A model generated the notes under the pieces. The model had not been told where the DNA came from, made no database searches, and worked only from the letters and a program-made list of their open reading frames with translations. From assembly GCA_964499485.1 (NCBI GenBank), contig CAZCLF010000051.1, positions 1 through 7,792 of the forward strand: a DNA stretch of 7,792 bases. Reading direction: 5' to 3'. Both the position numbers and the translations under genes were made by a program. Origin of the DNA: Ga0074130 sp964499485 (lineage in GTDB: Bacteria > Pseudomonadota > Gammaproteobacteria > Burkholderiales > Rhodocyclaceae). Below are positions 1 to 6,265 of this stretch, one piece after another (within the stretch, counting starts at the first letter, position 1; each line of letters begins with the position of its first letter).

Positions 1-1209
1 CAGGCTGTAAAGCTTCTTCTGCAGCACGGCATCGGCCTTCAAGTCCGGTGCAAACTCGAACAGCACAACTGAGCCAACGATACCGGCCAGATCGATTGCC
101 GCTTCCACACCGGAGTTACCACCACCCACCACGGCAACCGGCTTGCCCTTGAACAAGGGGCCATCACAGTGCGGACAGTACGCGACACCATGGCCGCGAT
201 ACTCTTGCTCGCCCGGCACACCAAGCTCACGCCAACGCGCACCTGTTGCGAGGATGACCGACTTGGACTTGAGCACGCCACCATTCTCCAGCTTGACCTC
301 GATCAGGCCGCCTTTCTTTGAGGCAGGCACAATCGCAGCTGCGCGCTGCAGGTTCATGATGTCCACATCGTAGAGTTTGACGTGGTTTTCCATCGCGGCA
401 ACGAGCTTGGGCCCCTCGGTGTAGTCGATAGAAATAAAGTTCTCGATCCCCATCGTGTCGACAACCTGACCGCCAAAGCGTTCAGCTACGATGCCGGTAC
501 GGATGCCCTTGCGCGCAGCGTAAATCGCTGCAGCTGCACCTGCTGGACCACCGCCAACCACGAGCACATCGAATGCCTCTTTGGCTGACAGCTTGGCGGC
601 GTCACGCTCAGCCGAGTTGCTGTCAAGCTTGGCAACAATTTCCGCAAGCGACATCCGGCCTTGGCTGAAATGCTGGCCATTCAGGTAGATCGTGGGCACA
701 GCCATGATCTTGAGATCATTAACTTCGTCCTGGAAAATACCGCCATCCACCATGACGTGGCTAACCTTCGGGTTCAGCACAGCCATAAGGTTAAGCGCCT
801 GCACAATATCCGGGCAGTTGTGGCAGGTCAGCGAAATGTAGGTAACGAAGTTGTACTCACCGTCGAGGTTGCGGATCTGCTCGAGCAGATCGGCTTCTTC
901 CTTGGACGGGTGACCGCCGACCTGGAGCAATGCCAGGATCAGCGACGTGAATTCGTGGCCCATCGGAATACCGGCAAAGCGCACCTTGATGTCGCTACCG
1001 ATACGATTGATGGCAAAGGACGGCGCGCGCACGCTGCCATCCGTGGTTTCGCGATAGGAAACCTTGTCGGAGAGGCCAGCGACGTCCTGCACCAGTGCCA
1101 GCATTTCATTGGACTTCTCACTGCCATCTACATTGGCAATGATTTCGATGGGATAAACCACCTTTTCCAGATAAGCCTTGAGTTGGGCCTTGATTGCGTC
1201 GTCAAGCAT
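1..1209 (-). CDS. ahpF: Alkyl hydroperoxide reductase subunit F (NADH:peroxiredoxin reductase), 3' end missing
   Basis: AhpF is a cytosolic flavoprotein that takes electrons from NADH through FAD and two disulfides to re-reduce AhpC. The 403 visible residues contain the N-terminal tandem thioredoxin-fold domain with CHNC at residues 129-132, an FAD-binding GGGPAG at 219-224, the redox centre CPHC at 345-348, and the start of the NADH-binding fold with GGGNSG at 362-367. Both cysteine pairs fall at the same residue numbers as in E. coli AhpF (C129/C132, C345/C348; 521 residues), so there are no insertions up to that point. About 118 C-terminal residues, including the rest of the NADH domain and the closing FAD segment, lie outside the window. 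The ATG is preceded by a strong ribosome binding site, AAGGGAGA, about 5 nt upstream. The gene lies 72 nt downstream of ahpC on the same strand, so the two are almost certainly one operon. Family and function are near certain. Confidence 0.97.
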   Translation of the reverse strand, partial: MLDDAIKAQLKAYLEKVVYPIEIIANVDGSEKSNEMLALVQDVAGLSDKVSYRETTDGSVRAPSFAINRIGSDIKVRFAGIPMGHEFTSLILALLQVGGHPSKEEADLLEQIRNLDGEYNFVTYISLTCHNCPDIVQALNLMAVLNPKVSHVMVDGGIFQDEVNDLKIMAVPTIYLNGQHFSQGRMSLAEIVAKLDSNSAERDAAKLSAKEAFDVLVVGGGPAGAAAAIYAARKGIRTGIVAERFGGQVVDTMGIENFISIDYTEGPKLVAAMENHVKLYDVDIMNLQRAAAIVPASKKGGLIEVKLENGGVLKSKSVILATGARWRELGVPGEQEYRGHGVAYCPHCDGPLFKGKPVAVVGGGNSGVEAAIDLAGIVGSVVLFEFAPDLKADAVLQKKLYSL

Positions 1210-1233
1210 TTCTATCTCCCTTGTCTTTCAGAA

Positions 1234-1259
1234 CCACCCACTGCACACGCAGTGGGTGG
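1234..1259 (-). promoter_or_regulatory. Intercistronic hairpin between ahpC and ahpF
   Basis: A perfect 11-bp inverted repeat (CCACCCACTGC and GCAGTGGGTGG) is separated by a 4-base loop and sits 22 nt after the ahpC stop. In the minus-strand transcript it is a GC-rich stem. The bases that follow (TTCTGAAAGACAAGG) lack a U-tract, so it does not look like a full intrinsic terminator. A 3'-end stabiliser for ahpC mRNA, a partial terminator or a processing site would each let cells make more AhpC than AhpF, as the two-subunit system needs. The fold is seen directly; the role is inferred. Confidence 0.7.
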
Positions 1260-1281
1260 GAGCTACATCACTACTTATGAC

Positions 1282-1860
1282 TTAGATCTTGCCAACCAGA
1301 TCCAGCGACGGTGCCAGGGTGGCAGCGCCTTCCTTCCACTTGGCCGGGCACACTTGACCTGGGTGAGCGGCGGTGTACTGAGCAGCGGTGAGCTTACGCA
1401 GGGTTTCCGAAACATCACGAGCGATTTCGTTGGAGTGAACTTCAGCGGTCTTGATGATGCCGTCTGGGTTGATCACAAACGTACCACGCAGTGCCAGACC
1501 TTCTTCAGCGATATGCACACCGAAAGCGTTGGTCAGTGTGTGGGTAGCATCGCCGATCAGCGGGAACTTGGCCTTGCCAACTGCTGGCGAGGTTTCATGC
1601 CACACCTTGTGCGAGAAATGGGTGTCAGTGGTGACGATGTAAACTTCTGCACCAGCCTTTTGGAATGCAGCGTAGTTGTCAGCCGCATCTTCAATTTCAG
1701 TTGGGCAGTTGAAGGTGAAAGCTGCTGGCATGAAAATCAGAACCGACCACTTGCCCTTGAGGTCTTTGTCGGTGACTTCAATGAACTCGCCCTTGCCGCC
1801 GCGGTTAACGAAGGCTTGAGCTTTGAAAGGCTGGACTTGGGTATTGATCAGGGACGACAT
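1282..1860 (-). CDS. ahpC: Alkyl hydroperoxide reductase subunit C (typical 2-Cys peroxiredoxin)
   Basis: AhpC is the cytosolic peroxidase that reduces hydrogen peroxide, organic hydroperoxides and peroxynitrite, and is recycled by AhpF. The protein is 192 residues (E. coli AhpC 187). The peroxidatic site is P45-x3-T49-x2-C52 in the stretch PAAFTFNCPTE. The resolving cysteine is C171 in HPGQVCPAKW, close to the C-terminus as expected for a dimer-forming 2-Cys enzyme. The end, TLAPSLDLVGKI, is the same as in E. coli AhpC. The start is fixed by a strong AAGGAG ending 6 nt before the ATG; an overlapping ATG 4 nt upstream is out of frame. It is the first gene of the ahpC-ahpF operon and is preceded by an OxyR-like site and a leader that can fold over the ribosome binding site. 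The identification is secure. Confidence 0.98.
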   Translation of the reverse strand: MSSLINTQVQPFKAQAFVNRGGKGEFIEVTDKDLKGKWSVLIFMPAAFTFNCPTEIEDAADNYAAFQKAGAEVYIVTTDTHFSHKVWHETSPAVGKAKFPLIGDATHTLTNAFGVHIAEEGLALRGTFVINPDGIIKTAEVHSNEIARDVSETLRKLTAAQYTAAHPGQVCPAKWKEGAATLAPSLDLVGKI

Positions 1861-1908
1861 GCATATCTCCTTGGGTTAAAAAAACAGCACTAAAACTGTT
1901 GGAGATGC
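1861..1908 (-). promoter_or_regulatory. ahpC leader: possible Shine-Dalgarno-sequestering fold
   Basis: In the minus-strand leader, ATCTCC (positions 1906-1901) is exactly complementary to GGAGAT (1870-1865), which includes most of the ahpC ribosome binding site. After a 2-base bulge the pairing continues for two more base pairs (1908-1907 with 1862-1861), reaching the base before the start codon. The enclosed segment carries a smaller AACAG/CTGTT helix stacked directly on the 5' arm. The ribosome binding site could therefore be hidden in one structure and open in another. The complementarity is seen; regulation of translation is inferred, and a 6-bp match could arise by chance. Confidence 0.4.
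1878..1900 (-). terminator. Weak terminator-like hairpin with T7 tract in the ahpC leader
   Basis: On the minus strand AACAG (1900-1896) and CTGTT (1887-1883) form a 5-bp stem with an 8-base loop. The 3' arm runs straight into a 7-T tract (1884-1878). It lies after the stop of the DUF218 gene and after the likely ahpC start of transcription. It could end read-through from the upstream glycan cluster or attenuate ahpC itself. The stem is short and AT-rich, so efficiency would be low; it may only be part of the larger leader fold. Confidence 0.3.
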
Positions 1909-1928
1909 GATTGTGTCTTCTGTTCCCT

Positions 1929-1957
1929 ATTAGATCAAATTGATTGTCACTATGTTG
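1929..1957 (-). promoter_or_regulatory. Probable ahpC promoter
   Basis: The minus strand carries TCTAAT (1934-1929), five of six matches to a -10 box. The -35 position 17 nt upstream (around 1957-1952, CAACAT) is poor and falls inside the OxyR-like site. A weak -35 covered by the activator site is the expected arrangement for an OxyR-activated promoter. Transcription would begin near 1922, giving a leader of about 60 nt. The alternative GTGACA at 1950-1945 resembles a -35 box but has no -10 at a suitable distance. Confidence 0.5.
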
Positions 1958-1975
1958 GCGATAGCAATCGGCTAT
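1939..1975 (-). promoter_or_regulatory. OxyR-type binding site upstream of ahpC
   Basis: Read on the minus strand the site is ATAG-n7-CTAT-n7-ATAG-n7-CAAT. This is the four-tetrad, 37-bp layout of the known OxyR motif (ATAG-n7-CTAT repeated with 7-bp spacing), with 15 of 16 tetrad bases matching; only the last CTAT is CAAT. The less conserved T and A inside the heptamers are mostly absent. Its promoter-proximal end lies 4 bp upstream of the candidate -10 box, so it covers the -35 region, and OxyR control of ahpC is well established in proteobacteria. Its distal tetrad overlaps the TAG stop codon of the preceding gene. An oxyR gene is not in the window. Confidence 0.75.
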
Positions 1976-2724
1976 TTATTTAATCTCTGCTGGAGTAAGC
2001 CGGCCCACTCCCTGGCGGCAAACCAGCCCGCATAGGCCGCAGCCGGGTTAGGCAGATAAGACAGCTTACTTTCCTGAGTGCTGAGTGGGCCAAAATAACC
2101 CGTTGGCGCGGGGATGACGGTCAGGCCTGCCCTCTCAAAATAGCCACTGGCGCGGCGCATGTGGGCGGCATGGGTGACCAATACCACCTGATGAACGCCT
2201 GCCTGCTTAAGGATTGCCGCACTCAAGCGTGCATTCTCTGCCGTATTGATCGACTGTGACTCGATCCACCGTGGTTTAAGGGCAAAGTCCTGGGTCAAAA
2301 CTTCCGCCATCGCCTCGGCCTCAGGGCGCCCACCCATGGGTGCCCCGCCACTCACCAGTAGTGGGAGGGTAAATGTCTTGGCCACCCCTGCTCCATAGCG
2401 AAGACGCTCCAATGTCAGTCGATTCACTGTCGCCTGGCCATACTCAGGCGCTTGACGTCGCATCCCGCCGCCAAGAATAACCACCGCTTGGGCATTTTTT
2501 ACTGAGGCTGATGCCAAGGGAGGGGCCCAGCGTTCAAGTGGGGCCAGCAATTGATCCACAGCCGGAGGCCAGACAAACAGAAATGCCGCAAACAGACCAC
2601 CCCAGATACAGCCTGAACCTAATCGGGTGAAGTAGCGCCGACTGAGTAGACCGAGCAGGATTAAAAGTAAAGGACCACCCGGTGGAAGCAGTAGAAACTC
2701 GAGCAGGCGGCCTAGCTCGAACAT
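1972..2724 (-). CDS. DUF218 (YdcF/ElyC-like) membrane-anchored envelope protein
   Basis: This 250-residue protein has two hydrophobic N-terminal segments (about 14-28 and 38-55) followed by a DUF218 domain. Visible family signatures are VVILGGG (81-87), SGG (125-127), ESQSINTAENA (155-165), VTHAAHMRRA (183-192) and PTGY (207-210). Length and layout match E. coli ElyC (259 residues), an inner-membrane protein linked to peptidoglycan and undecaprenyl-phosphate-dependent envelope assembly; whether this protein shares that job is unknown. The ATG is only 2 nt after the galE stop and no clear ribosome binding site precedes it, so translation probably depends on ribosomes finishing galE. Being in a sugar-nucleotide operon suggests a role in surface glycan or lipid-carrier metabolism, which is inference. 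The stop codon overlaps the OxyR-like site of ahpC. The family call is firm; the function is not. Confidence 0.88.
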   Translation of the reverse strand: MFELGRLLEFLLLPPGGPLLLILLGLLSRRYFTRLGSGCIWGGLFAAFLFVWPPAVDQLLAPLERWAPPLASASVKNAQAVVILGGGMRRQAPEYGQATVNRLTLERLRYGAGVAKTFTLPLLVSGGAPMGGRPEAEAMAEVLTQDFALKPRWIESQSINTAENARLSAAILKQAGVHQVVLVTHAAHMRRASGYFERAGLTVIPAPTGYFGPLSTQESKLSYLPNPAAAYAGWFAAREWAGLLQQRLNK

Positions 2725-2726
2725 GC

Positions 2727-3740
2727 TTATAGCGCTTCAGGATGGACCGCAGCCCATGTTTGCCAATGCCAGGCATCACGGCAGATGTCATCTAGGCCGC
2801 GTTGAGCGGCCCAGCCAAGTCGTGTTTGAGCGTAAGCCGGATCAGCAAAGTAGCAAGGGACATCGCCAGGCCGGCGCCCAGTAACTTTTACAGGGATGCG
2901 TTTGCCAGAAGCCTTCTCAAAGGCCTCAATGACCTGCTTAACGCTATAGCCCTGCCCCGTTCCTAAGTTTGCGATCAAACATGCCGGGGCTTCTGACAAA
3001 GCAGTAAGCGCGGCAAGATGACCTAGTGCGAGGTCAACCACATGAATGTAATCGCGGATACCCGTACCATCGGGTGTGGGATAGTCATCCCCGAAAATTG
3101 ACAATTCAGCACGCAGGCCCACAGCGACTTGAGTGACGAATGGCATGAGATTATTGGGAACCCCATTCGGATCTTCGCCAATCAATGCGGACGGATGCGC
3201 CCCAACCGGATTGAAGTACCGTAAAACGCCGATACGCCACTCAGGATCAGCAGCATACAAATCAAAAAGTAGCTCTTCGACCATTCGCTTTGAGCGTCCG
3301 TAAGGACTTGCAGGACGATAAGGGGCTGCCTCATTGACAGGCACAACATCAGGTTCGCCATAAACGGTTGCAGATGAAGAGAAGACTATTTGCTTTACGC
3401 CAGCGGCTGCCATTGCCTGTAGCAAGACTAAGGTGCCTGCAACATTATTCTGGTAATAATGCAGCGGTTCAGCGACCGACTCCCCAACTGCTTTTAGCCC
3501 AGCGAAATGAATGACGGCCTCAATCCGGTGTGTCTTGAAAATATCATCGAGAACACCTCGATCGAGAATATCCGCTTTGATAAATTGCGGCGCACGCCCG
3601 GCAATCCGAGCAATACGATCAATCACAGAGATTTTGCTGTTACTTAGATTGTCGAGTACGAGTACTTCGTGCCCTGCCGCTAATAGCTCGACAACCGTGT
3701 GCGAACCAATATAGCCAACACCACCGGTAACAAGAATCAT
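2727..3740 (-). CDS. galE: UDP-glucose 4-epimerase
   Basis: GalE interconverts UDP-glucose and UDP-galactose in the cytosol using tightly bound NAD, supplying galactose for polysaccharide or lipopolysaccharide and linking to the Leloir pathway. At 337 residues it matches E. coli GalE (338) along its length. The NAD-binding motif TGGVGYIGSH is at 5-14. The short-chain dehydrogenase catalytic residues are S123 in SSSATVYG and Y147-x3-K151 in SPYGRSK. The sugar-nucleotide binding segments FNPVGAHPS (176-184) and GTGIRDYIHV (225-234) are intact. Y297 in GDVPCYFAD aligns with E. coli Y299, the residue that restricts the pocket to unacetylated sugars, so UDP-GlcNAc epimerisation is not predicted. 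An AGAGGT ribosome binding site overlaps the manC stop, 8 nt upstream. It is the middle gene of manC-galE-DUF218. Confidence 0.96.
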   Translation of the reverse strand: MILVTGGVGYIGSHTVVELLAAGHEVLVLDNLSNSKISVIDRIARIAGRAPQFIKADILDRGVLDDIFKTHRIEAVIHFAGLKAVGESVAEPLHYYQNNVAGTLVLLQAMAAAGVKQIVFSSSATVYGEPDVVPVNEAAPYRPASPYGRSKRMVEELLFDLYAADPEWRIGVLRYFNPVGAHPSALIGEDPNGVPNNLMPFVTQVAVGLRAELSIFGDDYPTPDGTGIRDYIHVVDLALGHLAALTALSEAPACLIANLGTGQGYSVKQVIEAFEKASGKRIPVKVTGRRPGDVPCYFADPAYAQTRLGWAAQRGLDDICRDAWHWQTWAAVHPEAL

Positions 3741-3748
3741 GGCTACCT

Positions 3749-5200
3749 CTAGCCTGATGTGCGTCCATAAACATCGGCAAAGCGCACGATGTCATCTTCG
3801 CCAAGATAACTGCCGGACTGGACTTCAATCATTTCCAAAGGCAGCTGGCCTGGGTTCTCGAGACGATGCTTTGTGCCTAAAGGAATATAGGTGGACTCGT
3901 TTTCGGCAACCATGAAAATTTCCTCGCCCCGGGTCACGAGTGCCGTACCTGACACCACAATCCAATGTTCGGCGCGATGGTGATGTAGCTGTAATGACAG
4001 GCTGGCGCCGGGTTTTACAACGATCCGTTTGACCTGAAAACGCGGACCGGCATCAATACTGTCATACCAGCCCCAAGGGCGGTGGACCTTGCGATGGCTG
4101 ACCTGCTCGGAGCGCTTGCTCTCTTTAAGACGTTGAACCACGTCTTTAACTTCCTGCAACCGATTTTTGTCAGCCACCAATATGGCGTCCGGCGTTTCCA
4201 CAACAACGGCATTTTCGATGCCGACACAGGCAATCAGACGACGATCGCTCAGGACCAGCGTATCTTTGGTATTGATGGCAATAACATCTCCAAGTAACAC
4301 ATTGTTATCTGCATCCTTGGGCGAGACTTCCCATAACGCATTCCATGCGCCAAGATCTGACCACAGCGCATCAAGCGGAACAACAGCAACCTCGCCAGTG
4401 TTGTGGTTTTGACTGGCCAGTCGCTCCATAACCGCATAATCAATGGAATCCGAGGGGCAGCCCTCAAATGCAGTTTTGCCGGGGCGGAGAAAGTCATTGT
4501 CCTCACTACGCTCTGCATAGGCTAGTTGGCATGCTTTGGCAATATCAGGCCGGAACTGATCGATCTTTGCCAACCAGACTGAGGCACGCATCACAAAAAT
4601 GCCGCCATTCCAGTAAAAGTCCCCATTCGCCAGATAGTCTTCGGCGACAGACCGTGCGGGCTTTTCAACAAAACATTCGACACTGTAAGCAGCTGCATTC
4701 AGTGCACTGCCACGTTTGATATAGCCATAACCGGTTTCAGGGGCGGTTGGCACGATGCCAAACGTGACCAATTTTCCCTGACCCGCAAGTTTCACGGCCT
4801 CGCTGACAGCCTGATGGAATACAGCAATATTCTGAATAAGCTGATCCGCAGGCATCACCACTAAGACCGGATCATCACCTTTAGCAATCGCGGCATGGGC
4901 AGCGACCGTTAAGGCAGCAGCAGTGTTTCGTCCTACTGGCTCTAATAACAGGCCTTTGCAATTGATATCTAGCTCTCGCAGTTGCTCAGCAATGAGGAAT
5001 CGATATTCTTCATTCCCAACCAGCAAAGGGCCTTGAAGAACCGCCCCTTCCAACTGAAAACCATCCAGTCGCTGGGCGGTGGCCTGCAGCATCGTGAGAT
5101 TTCCTGAAAGCTTGAGCAGCTGCTTTGGATATTGCTCTCGCGACAAGGGCCACAGTCGTGTGCCGGAACCGCCGCAAAGGATGACTGGCTGAATATTCAT
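3749..5200 (-). CDS. manC: Bifunctional mannose-1-phosphate guanylyltransferase / mannose-6-phosphate isomerase
   Basis: The enzyme makes GDP-mannose from mannose-1-phosphate and GTP, and in two-domain members such as AlgA/XanB it also interconverts fructose-6-phosphate and mannose-6-phosphate. The 483 residues match the usual length (P. aeruginosa AlgA 481). The N-terminal nucleotidyltransferase domain has GGSGTRLWPLSR at 10-21, MPADQ at 116-120, FVEKP at 177-181 and NGGIF at 198-202. The C-terminal type II isomerase cupin domain begins near 370, with metal-binding motif QLHHHRAEHW at 404-413 and a further histidine at 445. Both halves look intact. The ATG is the first possible start, because an in-frame TAA lies two codons upstream, but the ribosome binding site is poor (AAG-rich only). 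No separate phosphomannomutase (ManB/AlgC) is in the window. Names manC, cpsB, xanB and algA are used for this type; manC is the neutral choice. Confidence 0.95.
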   Translation of the reverse strand: MNIQPVILCGGSGTRLWPLSREQYPKQLLKLSGNLTMLQATAQRLDGFQLEGAVLQGPLLVGNEEYRFLIAEQLRELDINCKGLLLEPVGRNTAAALTVAAHAAIAKGDDPVLVVMPADQLIQNIAVFHQAVSEAVKLAGQGKLVTFGIVPTAPETGYGYIKRGSALNAAAYSVECFVEKPARSVAEDYLANGDFYWNGGIFVMRASVWLAKIDQFRPDIAKACQLAYAERSEDNDFLRPGKTAFEGCPSDSIDYAVMERLASQNHNTGEVAVVPLDALWSDLGAWNALWEVSPKDADNNVLLGDVIAINTKDTLVLSDRRLIACVGIENAVVVETPDAILVADKNRLQEVKDVVQRLKESKRSEQVSHRKVHRPWGWYDSIDAGPRFQVKRIVVKPGASLSLQLHHHRAEHWIVVSGTALVTRGEEIFMVAENESTYIPLGTKHRLENPGQLPLEMIEVQSGSYLGEDDIVRFADVYGRTSG

Positions 5201-5245
5201 TACTTAATCAGTTCTTGTTGTTAAAAATTAATGGTTTGGTGTCGC

Positions 5246-5258
5246 GGTATTTAATACC
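5246..5258. promoter_or_regulatory. Palindrome in the manC upstream region
   Basis: GGTATT-T-AATACC is a perfect 6+1+6 inverted repeat, 46 nt before the manC start, in the 122-bp gap after the transporter gene. Just upstream on the minus strand TATGAT (5277-5272) is a five-of-six -10 box without a convincing -35. If that promoter is real, the palindrome lies at about +8 to +20, a position suited to an operator. No regulator is identified and short AT-rich palindromes occur by chance. I see no convincing terminator for the transporter gene in this gap. Confidence 0.25.
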
Positions 5259-5322
5259 ACTGTTCTAAACAATCATAGCCTTGTCATATTTTCACTGAGC
5301 GTCAGCTATTCCGATAATTGCA

Positions 5323-6204
5323 TTAATGCCCAAATTGCAGCCGTGTTGAGAGCAAGCTCGCACAAATGATCAAGGCACCGCCTATCCATTCCTGTAGGCC
5401 AAGCGTCTCACCTGCTAACAGCCATGAAGCAAATGCTGCCACAACAAGCTCAAACAACATCACCACAATGGCCTGAGCAGCACGGGTGTGACTGATCGCG
5501 TATTGCACAATTGCATTTGTAGCAACCAATGTCAGGCCAACAATCACAAGCATTAACCAAGACACAGATGGTAATTGCCATGAATTGTCAGGGAAAAATG
5601 GCCAGACCAGCACACTCCAAAACACCACCCCAGCAAACACAGCAATCGACTTCAGCTCAATCGACAGCTGAGTGGTTTTCTTGATCAATACATTTGAGAG
5701 AGAAAAGAAAACTCCAGCCATAAGACCAAGCCATTCAGCTACTGACTTTGGCCATGGCATGCCAACCTCAGGGTGCCATAACATCACACAAGCTCCGCCA
5801 AGGGATACCAGTATGATCAAGCCACCATTCAAGCTGAGTTTCTCGCCGAGCAAAAGACGGGCAAAAATGACGGTCCAGAGCGGCGATAGGTAAAACAGAA
5901 GAAGCACACGGGTTACCTCGCCCAACAAGGTCGCGACCACATAACCCAGATTACAAGCACCTGCAGCAAGTCCAACGGCAATGAGCATCGGCGTCAGCCT
6001 GGCACCGACCAAATGCTTACGCCACAGGCAAAAAGCCCCCAGTAGAGCAACGAGGTAAGTCAGAATTGAGGCTTCTATCCCACTCATGCCCTGAGCTTCA
6101 AGGATCCGATAGGGGTACCAGACCAAGCCCCAGACTGTCGCGCCAGTCAATAAACAAATGACTGGAACCGACTTACGCGATGCAATGTTGTGTAGGGTGT
6201 CCAT
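5323..6204 (-). CDS. EamA/DMT-superfamily inner-membrane transporter
   Basis: This 293-residue protein has about ten hydrophobic segments (roughly 13-31, 43-60, 71-90, 99-119, 126-143, 157-175, 186-204, 214-231, 243-264, 273-288). They form two EamA repeats. Each repeat has the family's closing signature after its fourth helix: LLLGEKL at 117-123 and LLAGETL at 262-268. Members export or import small metabolites such as amino acids, nucleotides or sugars, and the substrate cannot be read from the sequence. The ATG is forced at the 5' side by a TAA immediately before it. There is no recognisable ribosome binding site, so expression may be low. It is divergent from dapC (61-bp gap) and lies 122 bp upstream of manC on the same strand. 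A link to lysine or diaminopimelate metabolism through the neighbouring dap genes is possible but unsupported. Confidence 0.9.
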   Translation of the reverse strand: MDTLHNIASRKSVPVICLLTGATVWGLVWYPYRILEAQGMSGIEASILTYLVALLGAFCLWRKHLVGARLTPMLIAVGLAAGACNLGYVVATLLGEVTRVLLLFYLSPLWTVIFARLLLGEKLSLNGGLIILVSLGGACVMLWHPEVGMPWPKSVAEWLGLMAGVFFSLSNVLIKKTTQLSIELKSIAVFAGVVFWSVLVWPFFPDNSWQLPSVSWLMLVIVGLTLVATNAIVQYAISHTRAAQAIVVMLFELVVAAFASWLLAGETLGLQEWIGGALIICASLLSTRLQFGH

Positions 6205-6205
6205 T

Positions 6206-6211
6206 TATAAT
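6206..6211 (+). promoter_or_regulatory. Candidate -10 box for dapC-dapD
   Basis: A perfect TATAAT lies on the plus strand, beginning 2 bp from the first base of the divergent transporter's start codon. Transcription from it would begin near 6218, giving a dapC leader of about 48 nt. No good -35 box is seen 16-18 nt upstream, where the sequence is inside the transporter coding region, so an activator or another promoter may be needed. Confidence 0.4.
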
Positions 6212-6233
6212 TAACCGTTTTACGCCACCCAAA

Positions 6234-6247
6234 CAGGAGTAATCCTG
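6234..6247 (+). other. Small hairpin with a GTAA tetraloop in the dapC leader
   Basis: CAGGA and TCCTG form a perfect 5-bp stem around GTAA, a GNRA-type tetraloop that is unusually stable in RNA. It contains an AGGAG that resembles a ribosome binding site but is 26 nt from the GTG start with no suitable start codon behind it. It may be a leader structure or chance. Confidence 0.3.
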
Positions 6248-6265
6248 CTCAGTCTTGAGAACACC

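Noticed and set aside
661..1893. A 410-codon plus-strand open frame covering ahpC and part of ahpF in antisense.
   Set aside because: Its translation has no recognisable domain, it spans the intercistronic hairpin and the ahpC ribosome binding site, and the opposite strand encodes two unmistakable proteins. It is a by-product of codon bias in ahpC and ahpF.
1945..1950. GTGACA as the -35 box of the ahpC promoter.
   Set aside because: The only reasonable -10 box (TCTAAT at 1934-1929) is 10 bp away, too close, and there is no -10 box at 16-18 bp.
5294..5307. A small inverted repeat (CTGA-CGC-TCAG) after the transporter gene as its terminator.
   Set aside because: The stem is only four to five pairs and is followed by GAAAATATGA, not a T-run.
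6235..6240. AGGAGT as the ribosome binding site of dapC or of a leader peptide.
   Set aside because: It is 26 nt from the GTG start, and no ATG, GTG or TTG lies at a suitable distance behind it.
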